From Emticicia sp. CRIBPO (GTDB lineage: Bacteria > Bacteroidota > Bacteroidia > Cytophagales > Spirosomataceae): DNA of 64,000 nucleotides. The stretch covers positions 62,001 to 126,000 of the forward strand of contig NZ_JAAAKV010000014.1 of assembly GCF_009905725.1 (NCBI RefSeq), read 5' to 3'. How positions within the stretch are numbered: position 1 is the first letter of the stretch; each line of letters starts with the position of its first letter. This document shows, piece by piece, positions 35,391 through 45,700 of the stretch. A model generated the notes under the pieces. The model did no database searches. It was not told the DNA's origin and saw nothing but the letters and a program-made list of their open reading frames with translations. Made by a program: the position numbers and the translations under genes.

Positions 35391-36053
35391 TCAACTTTTC
35401 CAAAGATAAGGGAACAATACATAACTTAACGCAATCACAATTAAATCAATTCCCATCAACGTGATAATTTCGTCGTAGGAACTGCTGAATGCGAGGCCGT
35501 CCATTGCGTTTTTGGAGAGCCTGATCAGCATCGTCAGAATGGGTAGAATGACCGGGAAACTAAGGACGGCCATCAACCCGCTGGAGTTATCAGCCTTAGA
35601 GGCTATTCCTGCAATGAGGGTCAGAGAACTTGAAAATCCGAGAGCCCCCAGTACAATAGAGAGGAGGAACATGGGGACGTTTTCAGCCTGGTTGCCCATC
35701 AGGGCAAAGTAAACCACAAATCCCAGGAATCCCAGGAAGAGCATCAGTCCTATATTATAAATGATCTTGGAAATGATGACCGACTGAGGGTTGGCCAGCG
35801 TAAAATAATAAATCTGCCGGCCGGCCTTTTCCTGGATAAAACTTTTGGTGATGGAATTAACCGCAGAAAACAGTAGGATGATCCAGAAAAGTGTATTCCA
35901 GGTGATTTTTTCGATAGAACTGACTTTCAGTTTAAAACTGATATAGCATACAAAAACAGTGCTTATAACGTACAGAATCATCCCGTTGAGGGCATATTTC
36001 TGCCGCCATTCGAGGATAAAGTCTTTTTTTATAAGATGAATTATTTCTTTCAT
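35391..36053 (-). CDS. ccmB: CcmB heme exporter membrane subunit
   Basis: A 220-residue ABC-2 type permease with six helices, the CcmB subunit of the CcmABCD complex that powers release of heme-loaded CcmE. It begins MKEIIHLIKKDFILEWRQKY and has NSITKSFIQEKAGRQIYYF and the terminal helix, both typical. The frame is open for four more codons to 36065, but the Met at 36053 gives the usual N-terminus. It leads the ccmB-C-D-E-menF row. Confidence 0.9.
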   Translation of the reverse strand: MKEIIHLIKKDFILEWRQKYALNGMILYVISTVFVCYISFKLKVSSIEKITWNTLFWIILLFSAVNSITKSFIQEKAGRQIYYFTLANPQSVIISKIIYNIGLMLFLGFLGFVVYFALMGNQAENVPMFLLSIVLGALGFSSSLTLIAGIASKADNSSGLMAVLSFPVILPILTMLIRLSKNAMDGLAFSSSYDEIITLMGIDLIVIALSYVLFPYLWKS

Positions 36054-36222
36054 TTCCGGCGACAAATGTAGTGAAAAAAGTAATTGTTAGGTATGATCAT
36101 GGTCATTATTTGCCCGGTTCGTATTTGAACAGTCCGGCACTTTGAAGGAAGAAGTGGCAAATCAATAAATACGTATATTTGTATAGGTTATTTTAATTTT
36201 CGAAATCAAAACCAGTCAAAAT

Positions 36223-36260
36223 ATTATCCATTAATCTGAGTCTCCAGATTAATGGATAAT
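36223..36260 (-). terminator. Perfect 16-bp hairpin ending the LacI-family gene
   Basis: The arm 36223-36238 is a perfect complement of 36245-36260 with a 6-nt loop. The stop codon of the regulator (36249-36251) is inside the right arm. On the minus strand it is followed by UUUUGA, a weak U-run. It separates the regulator from ccmB. Confidence 0.75.
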
Positions 36261-37256
36261 GAGTTCTGTTTTGATAATAACTTCCTGATATTCAGTGTAT
36301 TCTCTTGTATCGTTGATGCAATTAAGGAGAAGCTTGGCTGACTGACTGCCAATCAGCACCGGAAATTGCTCCACTGAGGCCAGGGGAGGGTTTTCCATCA
36401 GGCCGGTGATGGGCAGGTTGGCAAAACTGACAAACTGAATGTCCTTATTGGGAATAACTCCCTGCTCTTTACAGGCCCTCATGGCGTATAAAGCCACATA
36501 GTCATTGAAAGTAATGATGGCCTCCGGAATATCGTCCTGGGCCAGGAATTCCTTCATTTTAAGAGCCGTGTCTTCCTTTGAAAGATTGGTGGTCTTTATA
36601 TATTGAGGCGAGGTTTTGAGGTCATATTTCTTGATGCCTTCCAGGTATCCGTTCAACCGCTCATCGGAGGCTTCAAGGTTTGAAGGGCCGTTCAGTAAGC
36701 CTATTCTCGTTTTTTTGTTTTCAGAAAGAAAACGTATAGCTTCAAGGGCACCATCAATGATCCTCGATTTTACTTTATTAGCCTGGAAATTACGCGGAAC
36801 CCTGTCAAAAAACACCACAGGGATGCCATATTTCTCAAGTTCCTTGAAATGTTGGTAGGTGTTGGTTTCAGCTGAAACAGATACGAGAACGCCATCTACC
36901 CTCATTTTAAGGAATGATTCCACGGCTTTCTTTTCCCGCTCCATATTGTCTCTGGACTGGCTGATAATAGGATGGAAGCCTTCTTCGAAGATGACGTCTT
37001 CAATCCCGGTGACCACCTGTGAAAAGAACTCCTCCTGTAAGAAAGGAACAATGATGCCGATAGTGTAGGTTTTGTTGTTTTGCAAAAACAATGCAGCAGG
37101 GTTCGGGATATAGTTTAACCGCTTGGCAACCTCCCAAACCTTCTCACGGGTTTTAAGACCAATTCTTGTATTATTTTTCAATGCCCTCGAAACTGTTGAA
37201 ATAGATACTCCAAGTTCAGAGGCGATCTTTTTAATGGTAATTTGATTCTTTATCAT
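36249..37256 (-). CDS. LacI-family transcriptional regulator
   Basis: A 335-residue regulator. The N-terminal helix-turn-helix ITIKKIASELGVSISTVSRA with a hinge helix (NYIPNPAA) is followed by a periplasmic-binding-protein-like effector domain (about 60-335; for example TIGIIVPFLQEEFFSQVV). It likely binds a sugar or sugar phosphate. It is divergent from susC, and two palindromes of the LacI type lie between them, so it probably controls the SusC/SusD locus and itself. Its stop lies inside a perfect hairpin. Confidence 0.93.
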   Translation of the reverse strand: MIKNQITIKKIASELGVSISTVSRALKNNTRIGLKTREKVWEVAKRLNYIPNPAALFLQNNKTYTIGIIVPFLQEEFFSQVVTGIEDVIFEEGFHPIISQSRDNMEREKKAVESFLKMRVDGVLVSVSAETNTYQHFKELEKYGIPVVFFDRVPRNFQANKVKSRIIDGALEAIRFLSENKKTRIGLLNGPSNLEASDERLNGYLEGIKKYDLKTSPQYIKTTNLSKEDTALKMKEFLAQDDIPEAIITFNDYVALYAMRACKEQGVIPNKDIQFVSFANLPITGLMENPPLASVEQFPVLIGSQSAKLLLNCINDTREYTEYQEVIIKTELIIH

Positions 37257-37288
37257 ACTATTTTGTCATTCACGGCATTGCTTGCCAA

Positions 37289-37321
37289 CAAAAATACATC
37301 TAATTTGTTGATTTGTGCAAA
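37289..37321 (-). promoter_or_regulatory. Predicted promoter of the LacI-family gene
   Basis: On the minus strand TATTTTTG (37296-37289) fits the -7 consensus TAnnTTTG and TTTG (37321-37318) fits the -33 box, with a 21-nt spacer. The -33 box lies within the first operator, which suggests negative autoregulation. Confidence 0.6.
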
Positions 37322-37329
37322 TGTTTGCA
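37316..37329. promoter_or_regulatory. LacI-type operator O1
   Basis: TGCAAATGTTTGCA is a palindrome apart from the central pair (12 of 14 positions). It shares the core of LacI-family operators (AAACGTTT-like) and overlaps the predicted -33 box of the regulator gene. It is 43 bp, about four helical turns, from the second site centre to centre. Confidence 0.65.
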
Positions 37330-37358
37330 AAAACGGTTTAGCGGTGTTTTCTTCTATA

Positions 37359-37372
37359 GACAAACGTTTGCA
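37359..37372. promoter_or_regulatory. LacI-type operator O2
   Basis: The core CAAACGTTTG (37361-37370) is a perfect 10-bp palindrome, flanked on the right by CA as in O1. Matching sequence and phasing with O1 suggest that two regulator dimers bind, possibly cooperatively. Confidence 0.65.
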
Positions 37373-37429
37373 CAGTTTTATTTCACTATTTCTATAAAAA
37401 ACAGAACTATATAAAGGGTATATTTTCTT

Positions 37430-37437
37430 TAATTTTG
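37430..37437 (+). promoter_or_regulatory. Possible -7 element for susC
   Basis: TAATTTTG fits TAnnTTTG and would give a leader of about 120 nt before susC. No clear -33 TTTG is found about 20 nt upstream, so the promoter may need an activator or be elsewhere. Confidence 0.4.
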
Positions 37438-37562
37438 TAAGAATAAATATAATAATTTTCAGAAATGTATAATTGTTATCCTTTATTAATTTAAACTATT
37501 TTTTCATTTACTAATCATTTAAACCTTATCATTTATTCAACTAATTTTTTAACAAATCATTT

Positions 37563-40500
37563 ATGAGCAAAAGAATTACATTTAAAATCCTGTTTGCGTT
37601 TTTGCTTTGTGCTGTTTGGGCTGTATCTGGTACAGATGCCTGGGCGGGCAACAAAATAGCTGAACAGAAGGTTACTGGTAGAGTAACCGAAGGTGACAAA
37701 AATGAGGGATTGCCGGGTGTGAGCATCTTGATCAAGGGTACTTCTCAGGGTACTACTACAGATGTGGACGGTAATTACAGCATCACTGTGCAAAACTCTA
37801 ATGCGGTACTTGTATTCAGTATCGTTGGTTACGAGGCTCAGGAAATCACTGTAGGTAACAAAAGCCAGATTAATGTTGCTTTGAAAACCGACGTGAAGTC
37901 TCTGGGCGAGGTAGTTGTGGTTGGTTATGGTGTTCAGAAAAAAGAAACCATTACAGGTTCGGTTGTATCTGTGAAAGGTACAGATCTTGTTAAATCACCG
38001 GCTGTGAACTTAAGTAACTCCCTGGCAGGTAGACTTCCGGGTGTTGTAGCGGTAAACAGAAGTGGTGAGCCGGGTTTTGATGGTTCATCAATCAGAATCA
38101 GGGGTGCCAACTCTTTAGGTAATAATGATGCCTTGATCGTAATTGACGGTATACCTGACAGAGCGGGTGGACTTCAGCGTCTGAACCCTGCTGATATTGA
38201 GAGTATCTCGGTATTGAAAGATGCTTCTGCGGCTATCTACGGTTCACGTGCTGCCAACGGTGTAATCCTTATCACTACCAAGAAAGGTAAAACAGGTAAG
38301 CCTGAACTTTCTTACTCTTTCAACCAGGGTTATGCTCAGCCGACTGTTGTGCCTAAATTGGCTGATGCGGCTCAGTATGTAGAAATGTTGAACGACCTTG
38401 ATATTTATCAGTTGCCGACTGCTCAGTGGAAAGCTGCCAATGATGCCTACAAAGCAACAGGTATTTACACAGGTCCTAACGGTCAGCAAAGAAAAGCCCC
38501 TTATTCTCCTGCAGAAATTCAGAAATACAAGGATGGATCTGATCCATGGTTGTACCCGAATACTGACTGGTATGATGCTACTTTGAAAAACTGGTCTCCT
38601 CAGGTACGTCACAATGTACAGATCAACGGTGGTACTGATGCTATCAGATATCTTGCTTCTTTGGGATACCAGGATCAGGATGGTTACTACAAAAATTCGG
38701 CTACAGGTTATCAGCAATATGACCTTAGATTGAACCTTGATGCTAAAATCAATAAATATGTGAATGTAAATATTGGTTTGGTAGGTAGAGAAGAAGCTCG
38801 TCGTTACCCAACAAGAGGTGCAGGTGCGATCTTCCGTATGCAAATGCGTGGAAAACCAAACCAACCGGCTTTCTGGCCAAACGGTTTGCCTGGTCCTGAT
38901 ATCGAAAACGGTGAAAACCCTGTGGTAATCACTACGAACCAGACAGGTTATGACCGTCAGAAAACAGATTTCGTTCAGACCAACGGTCAGCTTGATATCA
39001 AAATACCAGGTGTGGAAGGTTTGAAGTTCACAGGAACAGCTGCTATTGATAAAAGAATGTATAACAGGAAATTATGGCAGACTCCTTGGACTCTTTATGA
39101 AAAAGGTGTTGGATTTGAAGCAGATGGAACTACGCCTAAGCTGACCGCCAGTAAGCGTGGACCGGCTGAGCCTAACCTTAACCTTTACAATGAAACACAG
39201 TTGAACATCCTTTTGGGTGGTGTGCTTTCATATGAGAAGAAGTTTGGTGTTCACGGTTTGACAGCTCTTGCAGGTACTAACAAAGAGACGATTTCAGGTG
39301 ATAACTTCAACGCTTATCGTCGTTACTTCATATCTCCTGCTATTGACCAGATGTTTGCCGGTGGTGACGCTGAGAAAAACAATGGTGGCGGAGCTTATGA
39401 AATTGCCCGTATCAACTACTTTGGTCGTGTGGCTTATAACTACAAAGAAAAATATCTTGCTGAATTCCTTTGGAGATATGACGGTTCGGATATCTTCCCT
39501 GCGGCTAAGAGATATGGTTTCTTCCCTGGTGTGATGTTGGGATGGTTAATGTCTGAAGAGAAATTCATGAAAGAGATTCCGGTAATCAATTACCTGAAGC
39601 TTCGTGGATCATGGGGACAATTGGGTAGTGACCAGGTATATCTTCCGGGAACTAGTACTGTGGCCAGATATCAGTATTTGTCTACTTACGGTTTCAGATC
39701 TTATATCATCAACAATACAGAGACCAAAACTTTGTATGAAACCCGTATCCCTAACAATAATATTACCTGGGAGATTGCCAATAACTCTAACTTAGGTTTG
39801 GAAGGTCAGTTGCTGAATGGTAAGATATCGTTCGAATTTGATGTGTTCTCTAACATCCGTTCAAACATCCTTTACTTCAGAAATGCATCGGTTCCGCAAT
39901 CTACAGGTTTGACGCTTCCGGCTGAAAACATCGGTAAAGTTGGTAACAAAGGTTGGGAATTCAACATCGGATACCGTAACCAGGCAGGAGATTTCAAATA
40001 CAGCTTCGGTATAAACGGTGGATACTCGAAAAACAGAATCATTTTCTGGGATGAGGCACCTGGTGCTCCTGAGTGGCAAAGAACTACAGGTAAACCAATG
40101 AACACTTACCAGGCTTATCTGTATGACGGTGTGTTTAAAGATCAGGCTGAGATTGATGCCAACCCTATCAACTACTCTGCTATCGTAGGTACACTACGTC
40201 CTGGTGATATGAAATATGTGGATTATAACAAAGATGGTAAAATTACTCCTGACGACCAGGTAAGAACAGACAATACTACATTGCCTTTGTTCCAGGGTGG
40301 TGCCAACATCTCTGCTTCATACAAAAACTTTGATCTTTCTGTCCTTTTCCAGGGAGCAGCAGGTGCTAAAGTTTATGTAAGTGCAGGTGAATCAGGTAAC
40401 ATCGGTAACTTCCTTCTTGATATCTACAAAAACAGATGGACAATCGATAACCCGAGCAGCGAGCATCCGAGAATTGCTAACCGTAGTGACCAGTATTTCT

Positions 40501-40748
40501 CAAATGGTAACACTTACTGGTTAAGAAGTTCTGATTATATCCGTTTGAAAAACGTTGAGATTGGCTACAATGTACCTTCTACTATCATCAAAAAAGTAGG
40601 TCTGAATGGTTTCAGAGTATATGCCAACGGTCTTAACCTTTTAACATGGGATAAATTGAAAGTGTATGATCCTGAATCGGATAACACAACTGGTCAGTAT
40701 TATCCTCAGTCTAGAGTAATCAACTTCGGATTAACTGCAACATTTTAA
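37563..40748 (+). CDS. SusC/RagA-family TonB-dependent outer-membrane transporter
   Basis: A 1061-residue outer-membrane importer. After the signal peptide (ending DAWAG, about residue 29) come a CarboxypepD_reg-like domain (VTGRVTEGDKNEGLPGVSI, about 37-115), a plug domain containing the SusC signature SVLKDASAAIYGSRAANGVI, and a large beta-barrel ending GLTATF with a terminal Phe. It imports oligomeric nutrients with its SusD lid. Codon use is strongly biased, suggesting high expression. It is followed by susD after 19 nt, then a terminator. The LacI-type regulator and operators sit upstream. The substrate is unknown. Confidence 0.97.
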   Translation: MSKRITFKILFAFLLCAVWAVSGTDAWAGNKIAEQKVTGRVTEGDKNEGLPGVSILIKGTSQGTTTDVDGNYSITVQNSNAVLVFSIVGYEAQEITVGNKSQINVALKTDVKSLGEVVVVGYGVQKKETITGSVVSVKGTDLVKSPAVNLSNSLAGRLPGVVAVNRSGEPGFDGSSIRIRGANSLGNNDALIVIDGIPDRAGGLQRLNPADIESISVLKDASAAIYGSRAANGVILITTKKGKTGKPELSYSFNQGYAQPTVVPKLADAAQYVEMLNDLDIYQLPTAQWKAANDAYKATGIYTGPNGQQRKAPYSPAEIQKYKDGSDPWLYPNTDWYDATLKNWSPQVRHNVQINGGTDAIRYLASLGYQDQDGYYKNSATGYQQYDLRLNLDAKINKYVNVNIGLVGREEARRYPTRGAGAIFRMQMRGKPNQPAFWPNGLPGPDIENGENPVVITTNQTGYDRQKTDFVQTNGQLDIKIPGVEGLKFTGTAAIDKRMYNRKLWQTPWTLYEKGVGFEADGTTPKLTASKRGPAEPNLNLYNETQLNILLGGVLSYEKKFGVHGLTALAGTNKETISGDNFNAYRRYFISPAIDQMFAGGDAEKNNGGGAYEIARINYFGRVAYNYKEKYLAEFLWRYDGSDIFPAAKRYGFFPGVMLGWLMSEEKFMKEIPVINYLKLRGSWGQLGSDQVYLPGTSTVARYQYLSTYGFRSYIINNTETKTLYETRIPNNNITWEIANNSNLGLEGQLLNGKISFEFDVFSNIRSNILYFRNASVPQSTGLTLPAENIGKVGNKGWEFNIGYRNQAGDFKYSFGINGGYSKNRIIFWDEAPGAPEWQRTTGKPMNTYQAYLYDGVFKDQAEIDANPINYSAIVGTLRPGDMKYVDYNKDGKITPDDQVRTDNTTLPLFQGGANISASYKNFDLSVLFQGAAGAKVYVSAGESGNIGNFLLDIYKNRWTIDNPSSEHPRIANRSDQYFSNGNTYWLRSSDYIRLKNVEIGYNVPSTIIKKVGLNGFRVYANGLNLLTWDKLKVYDPESDNTTGQYYPQSRVINFGLTATF

Positions 40749-40767
40749 AAATTCAAATTGAAGAACA

Positions 40768-42624
40768 ATGAATAAATTTAGAAATATTTTACTTTCGGCC
40801 GTTGCAGCTTCATTTGTTGTCACGGGTTGTAATGACGACTTTGTTGATACCAAACCTTTGGATCAGGTTTCTGAATCTGCGGTATGGACTGATGCAGCCC
40901 TCGCTGAAGCTTTTGTAACAGAAATCTATGCCGGTTTAGGTATGGGAGGATTTAACGAGCAGATGTTGGCGTCATTGACCGATGAAACTGCCTTCACTCA
41001 CCCTGGTCGTGATATTACCACGATCACTGAGTCAAGATCAAATCCGGCGTCTCCGGGTTGGATCAACGGAACGCTTTCATGGGTAAACATGTATCAGCGT
41101 ATCAGAGCCGCTAACATCGCGATCAAAAACCTTTCTGCCCCGCAGTTTGTGAATACAAACGGTACTGTGGAAAGACTGATGGGTGAGGCTAAGCTGATGA
41201 GAGCTTACTATTATCATCAATTGGTGCGTTACTTTGGTGGTGTGCCTATTATTGATCGTCCTTACGATCTTGGTGAAGCAGATTATCTTGCTCCGAGAAA
41301 TACAATGGAACAATGTATCACTTTCATCGTGAAGGATTGTGATGATGCAGCTACTTTGCTTAACGGCAAAACGCTCGCTTCAGGCCGCGGTTCTAAAGCT
41401 GCTGCCCTGGCTCTTAAGGCCAGAGTACTTCTTTATGCTGCCAGTGATATGTACGATGCTACTACAGCTAAAGCGAAATCAACTGAAATGGCTGCTTTCT
41501 CTAAGCCTGAACTTTTAACTTATGTATCCGGAAGCAGGGCTGAAAGATGGCAGAAAGCTAAAGACGCGGCTAAAGCTGTTCTTGATCTGCCTGGTTATGG
41601 TTATGAATTAGGTCTTTCTGCTCCGGTATCGGCTGCTCAGGGATCTACCAACTATAACAACCTTGCGATGTCAAGAAATGGTGGTGAAAAGGATTTGATC
41701 CTTGCCCGTTATTTCATCAATGCAAAACAGGAAGATGGTGGTCGTCAGGGTTTGTTTAACGGACCGAACGGATACCACAACTGGGCTGGGAATACCCCGA
41801 TCCAGAACTTTGTAGATGACTATGAAATGATGGATGGTACCAAGTTTGACTGGAGTAAGCCGGCTCATGCCAGCAGTCCTTATACCAACAGAGACCCTCG
41901 TTTCTATGCTTCTGTTCTCTACGATGGTGCTCCCTGGAAGCCACGTACTGCTGACGTAGCGGCTAAAGATCCTGCTAACCAGATCCAGACAGGTCAGTAT
42001 GAACTGACTTCCGGTTCAGGAAAAGTAAACTACTTCGGTTTGGATACCCGTAAGAGTACTGTAGAAGACTGGAACGGTAGCTACACCGGATATTATATGC
42101 GTAAATTTATCGATCCAAATCCTGGAATCGTTGATCAGAATACATGGCAGCAAGTGCCTTGGCCTACTCTGAGATACACTGAAGCGATCCTTAACTATGT
42201 TGAAGCTTGTATTGAGTTAGGTCAGGATGCTGAAGCACGTACATGGTTGAACAAAATCCGTTTCCGTTCGGGTATGCCTGCCATCACAGAATCAGGCGAT
42301 GCTTTACGTCAGAGATACAGAAACGAAAGAAGAATTGAGCTTGCCTTTGAAGAGCATCGTTATCATGATGCCCGCAGATGGATGATCGCTAAAACGACTT
42401 TGGGTCGTAAGGCTAACATCATCAGCATCGTGGGTACTCTTAAACCTGGTAAAACAGTAACACTTTACAAATATGATACGGATTCTTATGACTACAACTA
42501 CAAAGTAGTGGACATGGATCCGGGTAAAGAAAACCGTACCTGGTTGGATAAGCAGTATTACCTGCCGATTCACAGAGACGAAATGAACCGTAACAAGAAT
42601 TTAGTTCAAAATCCTGGTTACTAA
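40768..42624 (+). CDS. SusD/RagB-family nutrient-binding lipoprotein
   Basis: A 618-residue outer-membrane lipoprotein. The lipobox gives Cys21, followed by NDDF, an acidic surface-export signal seen in Bacteroidota lipoproteins. The SusD TPR-like helices show the motif RLMGEAKLMRAYYYHQLVRY followed by FGGVPIID, and the C-terminal part has YRNERRIELAFEEHRYHDAR, typical for RagB. It forms the lid of the SusC transporter. It is the second gene of the susCD operon and is followed at once by a strong terminator. Confidence 0.97.
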   Translation: MNKFRNILLSAVAASFVVTGCNDDFVDTKPLDQVSESAVWTDAALAEAFVTEIYAGLGMGGFNEQMLASLTDETAFTHPGRDITTITESRSNPASPGWINGTLSWVNMYQRIRAANIAIKNLSAPQFVNTNGTVERLMGEAKLMRAYYYHQLVRYFGGVPIIDRPYDLGEADYLAPRNTMEQCITFIVKDCDDAATLLNGKTLASGRGSKAAALALKARVLLYAASDMYDATTAKAKSTEMAAFSKPELLTYVSGSRAERWQKAKDAAKAVLDLPGYGYELGLSAPVSAAQGSTNYNNLAMSRNGGEKDLILARYFINAKQEDGGRQGLFNGPNGYHNWAGNTPIQNFVDDYEMMDGTKFDWSKPAHASSPYTNRDPRFYASVLYDGAPWKPRTADVAAKDPANQIQTGQYELTSGSGKVNYFGLDTRKSTVEDWNGSYTGYYMRKFIDPNPGIVDQNTWQQVPWPTLRYTEAILNYVEACIELGQDAEARTWLNKIRFRSGMPAITESGDALRQRYRNERRIELAFEEHRYHDARRWMIAKTTLGRKANIISIVGTLKPGKTVTLYKYDTDSYDYNYKVVDMDPGKENRTWLDKQYYLPIHRDEMNRNKNLVQNPGY

Positions 42625-42641
42625 TGAATTGAGTTTTTAAT

Positions 42642-42688
42642 ATTGGGTAGATGAGTAGGTGTTATCACTCGTCTACCCAATTTTTTTT
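42642..42688 (+). terminator. Strong intrinsic terminator after susD
   Basis: A 15-bp stem (42642-42656 with 42667-42681, one G-U pair) has a 10-nt loop and runs into eight T residues. It lies 17 nt past the susD stop and before the FG-GAP lipoprotein gene. Partial read-through would set lower expression for the downstream genes. It also rules out a start of the next gene at 42651, which would be inside the stem. Confidence 0.92.
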
Positions 42689-42707
42689 GACCCCATTACC
42701 ATTACTT

Positions 42708-45700
42708 ATGAAATTACCTTTATACCTGTTTTCAGGATTGTTTGTTTTCTTAATACTCACTATGTCAGGTTGTAAAACGGCTGACAAAGGGACTGAAAGT
42801 TCAGATGCTTCAGATGAACCTGCTGTGTTTACACTTTTGGGAGCAGATAAAACCAAGATTGATTTTCAGAACATCATCAATGAGGGCCTCAATACCAACG
42901 TTCTGATGTATGAGTATTTCTACAATGGGGGTGGAGTGGCAGTAGGGGACGTCAACAATGACGGCCTGGAGGATATATATTTTACAAGTAACATGCAATC
43001 AAACCGCCTGTATCTCAATAAGGGCAATATGACTTTTGAGGATGTTACCGCAGCAGCAGGAGTTAGCGGGAGAGAAGGCCCCTGGAAAACAGGTGTGACC
43101 ATGGCCGATGTCAACGGCGACGGCTTACTGGATATTTATGTTTGTTATTCAGGTAACCTGAGCCCTGAAAAAAGGAAGAATCAACTTTTTATAAACAAAG
43201 GAAACGGTCAGGCAGGGGTACCCGTTTTTGAAGAGAAAGCAGAAGCTTACGGACTCGACAGCCCTGCTACCAGCACACAAGCCTCGTTTTTTGACTATGA
43301 TAAAGACGGTGACCTGGATATGTTCTTACTGAATCATAATCCTAAATCACTGCCTGTACTTGATGAAGCTACTACCGCAGAAATGTTAAAGACTGAAGAC
43401 CCGTCCAATGGCATGAGGTTTTACAGACATGATAAAAATACTAACGGAGAACCTGTTTTTAAAGACATCACCCGCCAGGCCGGATTTCAAAGCTCAGCTT
43501 TATCTTACGGACTGGGCATTGGTGTAGCTGATCTCAACGGAGACGGCTGGCAGGATCTTTATGTTTCGAATGATTACACCATTCCGGATTTCTTGTATCT
43601 CAACGACAAAAAAGGCGGGTTCATTAACCAGATCACTAAAAGCGTAGGGCACACCTCTCACTTTTCTATGGGGAGTGATGTTTCCGATATTAATAATGAT
43701 GGTTTTTCTGATGTGTTTACCCTGGACATGCTTCCGGAAGACAATCGCCGTCAGAAACTGCTGATGTCGCCGGACAACTATGAAAAATTTGATTTTAACC
43801 TCAAAGTAGGTTTTGGCCACCAGTATATGAGGAATATGCTCCAGATTAACCAGGGCGTTGATAAAGACGATGCTTCCAATACCCAGCTGAGATTTTCGGA
43901 AGTAGGGCAGCTGGCAGGAATCTCCAATACAGACTGGAGCTGGAGTGCTTTATTTGCTGACTATGACAACGATGGATGGAAGGATCTTTTTGTAACCAAC
44001 GGTTACCTGAGAGATTACACCAACCTGGATTTTCTTAAATACATGAGCGATTTTATGGCGAATAACCAGGCCAATATCCAGCGTCAGAATGTGCTGGACC
44101 TGGTTTTGAAAATCCCGTCATCCAACCTGACTAATTATGTATTCAAAAATAACGGTAATCTGACCTTTAAAAATGTAACCACTAACTGGGGGATCAGCCA
44201 GCCGGCCAACAGCAATGGTGCGGCCTATGCCGACCTTGACAATGACGGGGATCTTGACATGGTGGTTAACAATATCAATCTTCCGGCTTTCATTTATCAG
44301 AATGATACCGAAAAGCAATCAAAGAACACTTATCTGAAGGTTAAATTAAGTGGCGAAAAACAGAATAAGCTGGGTATCGGTGCAAAAGTGACTTTATATA
44401 GCGGAGGTAAGTTACAATACCTCGAGCAGATGCCGACACGCGGATACCAATCAAGCGTTTCCCCGGTTTTACATTTTGGATTGGGTAAAGTCATCACTAT
44501 AGACTCTCTGAAGGTAGTCTGGCTGAGTGGTAAATCCGAGACGATCAAAGGCATCAAGGCCAATCAGCAGCTTACCTTTGAAGAAAAAAATGCTAAAGAA
44601 ACGGCAGTTAAGCCTGGGGCAGTTAAGCCTTTTTATGCCAAAATAGCCTCACCGCTGGCCTATCAGCAAACTAAAAATACACTGAATGATTTCAAAAGGC
44701 AACCATTGCTGGTTAATCCTATTTCGTTTTCGGGGCCGTGTATGGTCAAGGGGGACGTGAATGGAGATGGCCTGGAAGATGTTTTTGTAGGTGGTGGTTT
44801 CGGACAGACCGGGGCTGTTTACCTGCAAAGTAAAAGCGGTTCATTCAGCCTGAAAGCCCAGCCTTCGTTTGAAGCTGATAAAGAAAGTGTGGACACCGAT
44901 GCCTTGTTTTTTGACGCCAATCATGACGGATTTACTGATTTGTATGTAGCGAGCGGGGGATATCATAATTTCACGCCTGACGACGCCAGACTTCAGGACA
45001 GACTTTATCTGAACGACGGAAAAGGTACTTTTACCAAAAGCCCGAAAGCATTGCCGGCCATGCTGGTGAGTAAAAGTTGCGTCAGAGCAACAGACATCAA
45101 CGGCGACGGTCATCAGGATTTATTTGTGGGGGGCAGGGTGATTCCGGGAAGGTATCCGGAAAGCCCTCAAAGCTATATCCTGATTAACAACGGCAAAGGC
45201 GAGTTTAAGGACGAAACAGCCAGAATTGCCCCGCAGCTTAAGAATGCGGGTATGATCACTGACGCGGCCTGGCATGATCTGAACAATGATAAAAAGACTG
45301 AATTGATCCTGGTCGGTGAGTGGATGCCGGTGACGGTACTTACCCTGAATGCCGGTAAGCTGAGTGATGTAACCAAAGATTACTTCGACAAAAGTTATAA
45401 AGGTTTATATAACAAATTGCTGCTGGAAGACCTGAACGGCGACGGCAAAGCAGATCTTGTGTTGGGTAATCTCGGATTGAATGCCCAGATAAAAGCCAGC
45501 GAGAAGGAGCCAGCTGAAATGATTTTTAAGGATTTTGATGACAACGGGGCCATTGACCCTATCCTGACTTTCTATATCCAGGGTAAAAGTTATCCTTACG
45601 TAACCCGTGATGAAATGCTGGATCAGATGAGTATCATGCGGACCCGTTTCCCTGACTACAAGTCTTATGCAGATGCGACAATCAACGACATTTTTACGAA

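Larger units (their letters stand above)
37257..37562. other. Divergent regulatory region, LacI-type regulator / susC
   Basis: About 306 nt without a gene. It contains two operator-like palindromes, the predicted regulator promoter and a -7-like element for susC (each listed separately). The last about 120 nt form a very A/T-rich leader before susC with no Shine-Dalgarno sequence. Confidence 0.7.

Noticed and set aside
36169-36180. TATATTTG-like promoter motif on the plus strand
   Set aside because: No plus-strand gene follows and no -33 box is present at the right distance; it is probably chance in A/T-rich DNA.
42651-42707. Earlier start for the FG-GAP lipoprotein
   Set aside because: It would begin inside a strong terminator stem and push the lipobox far from the N-terminus.
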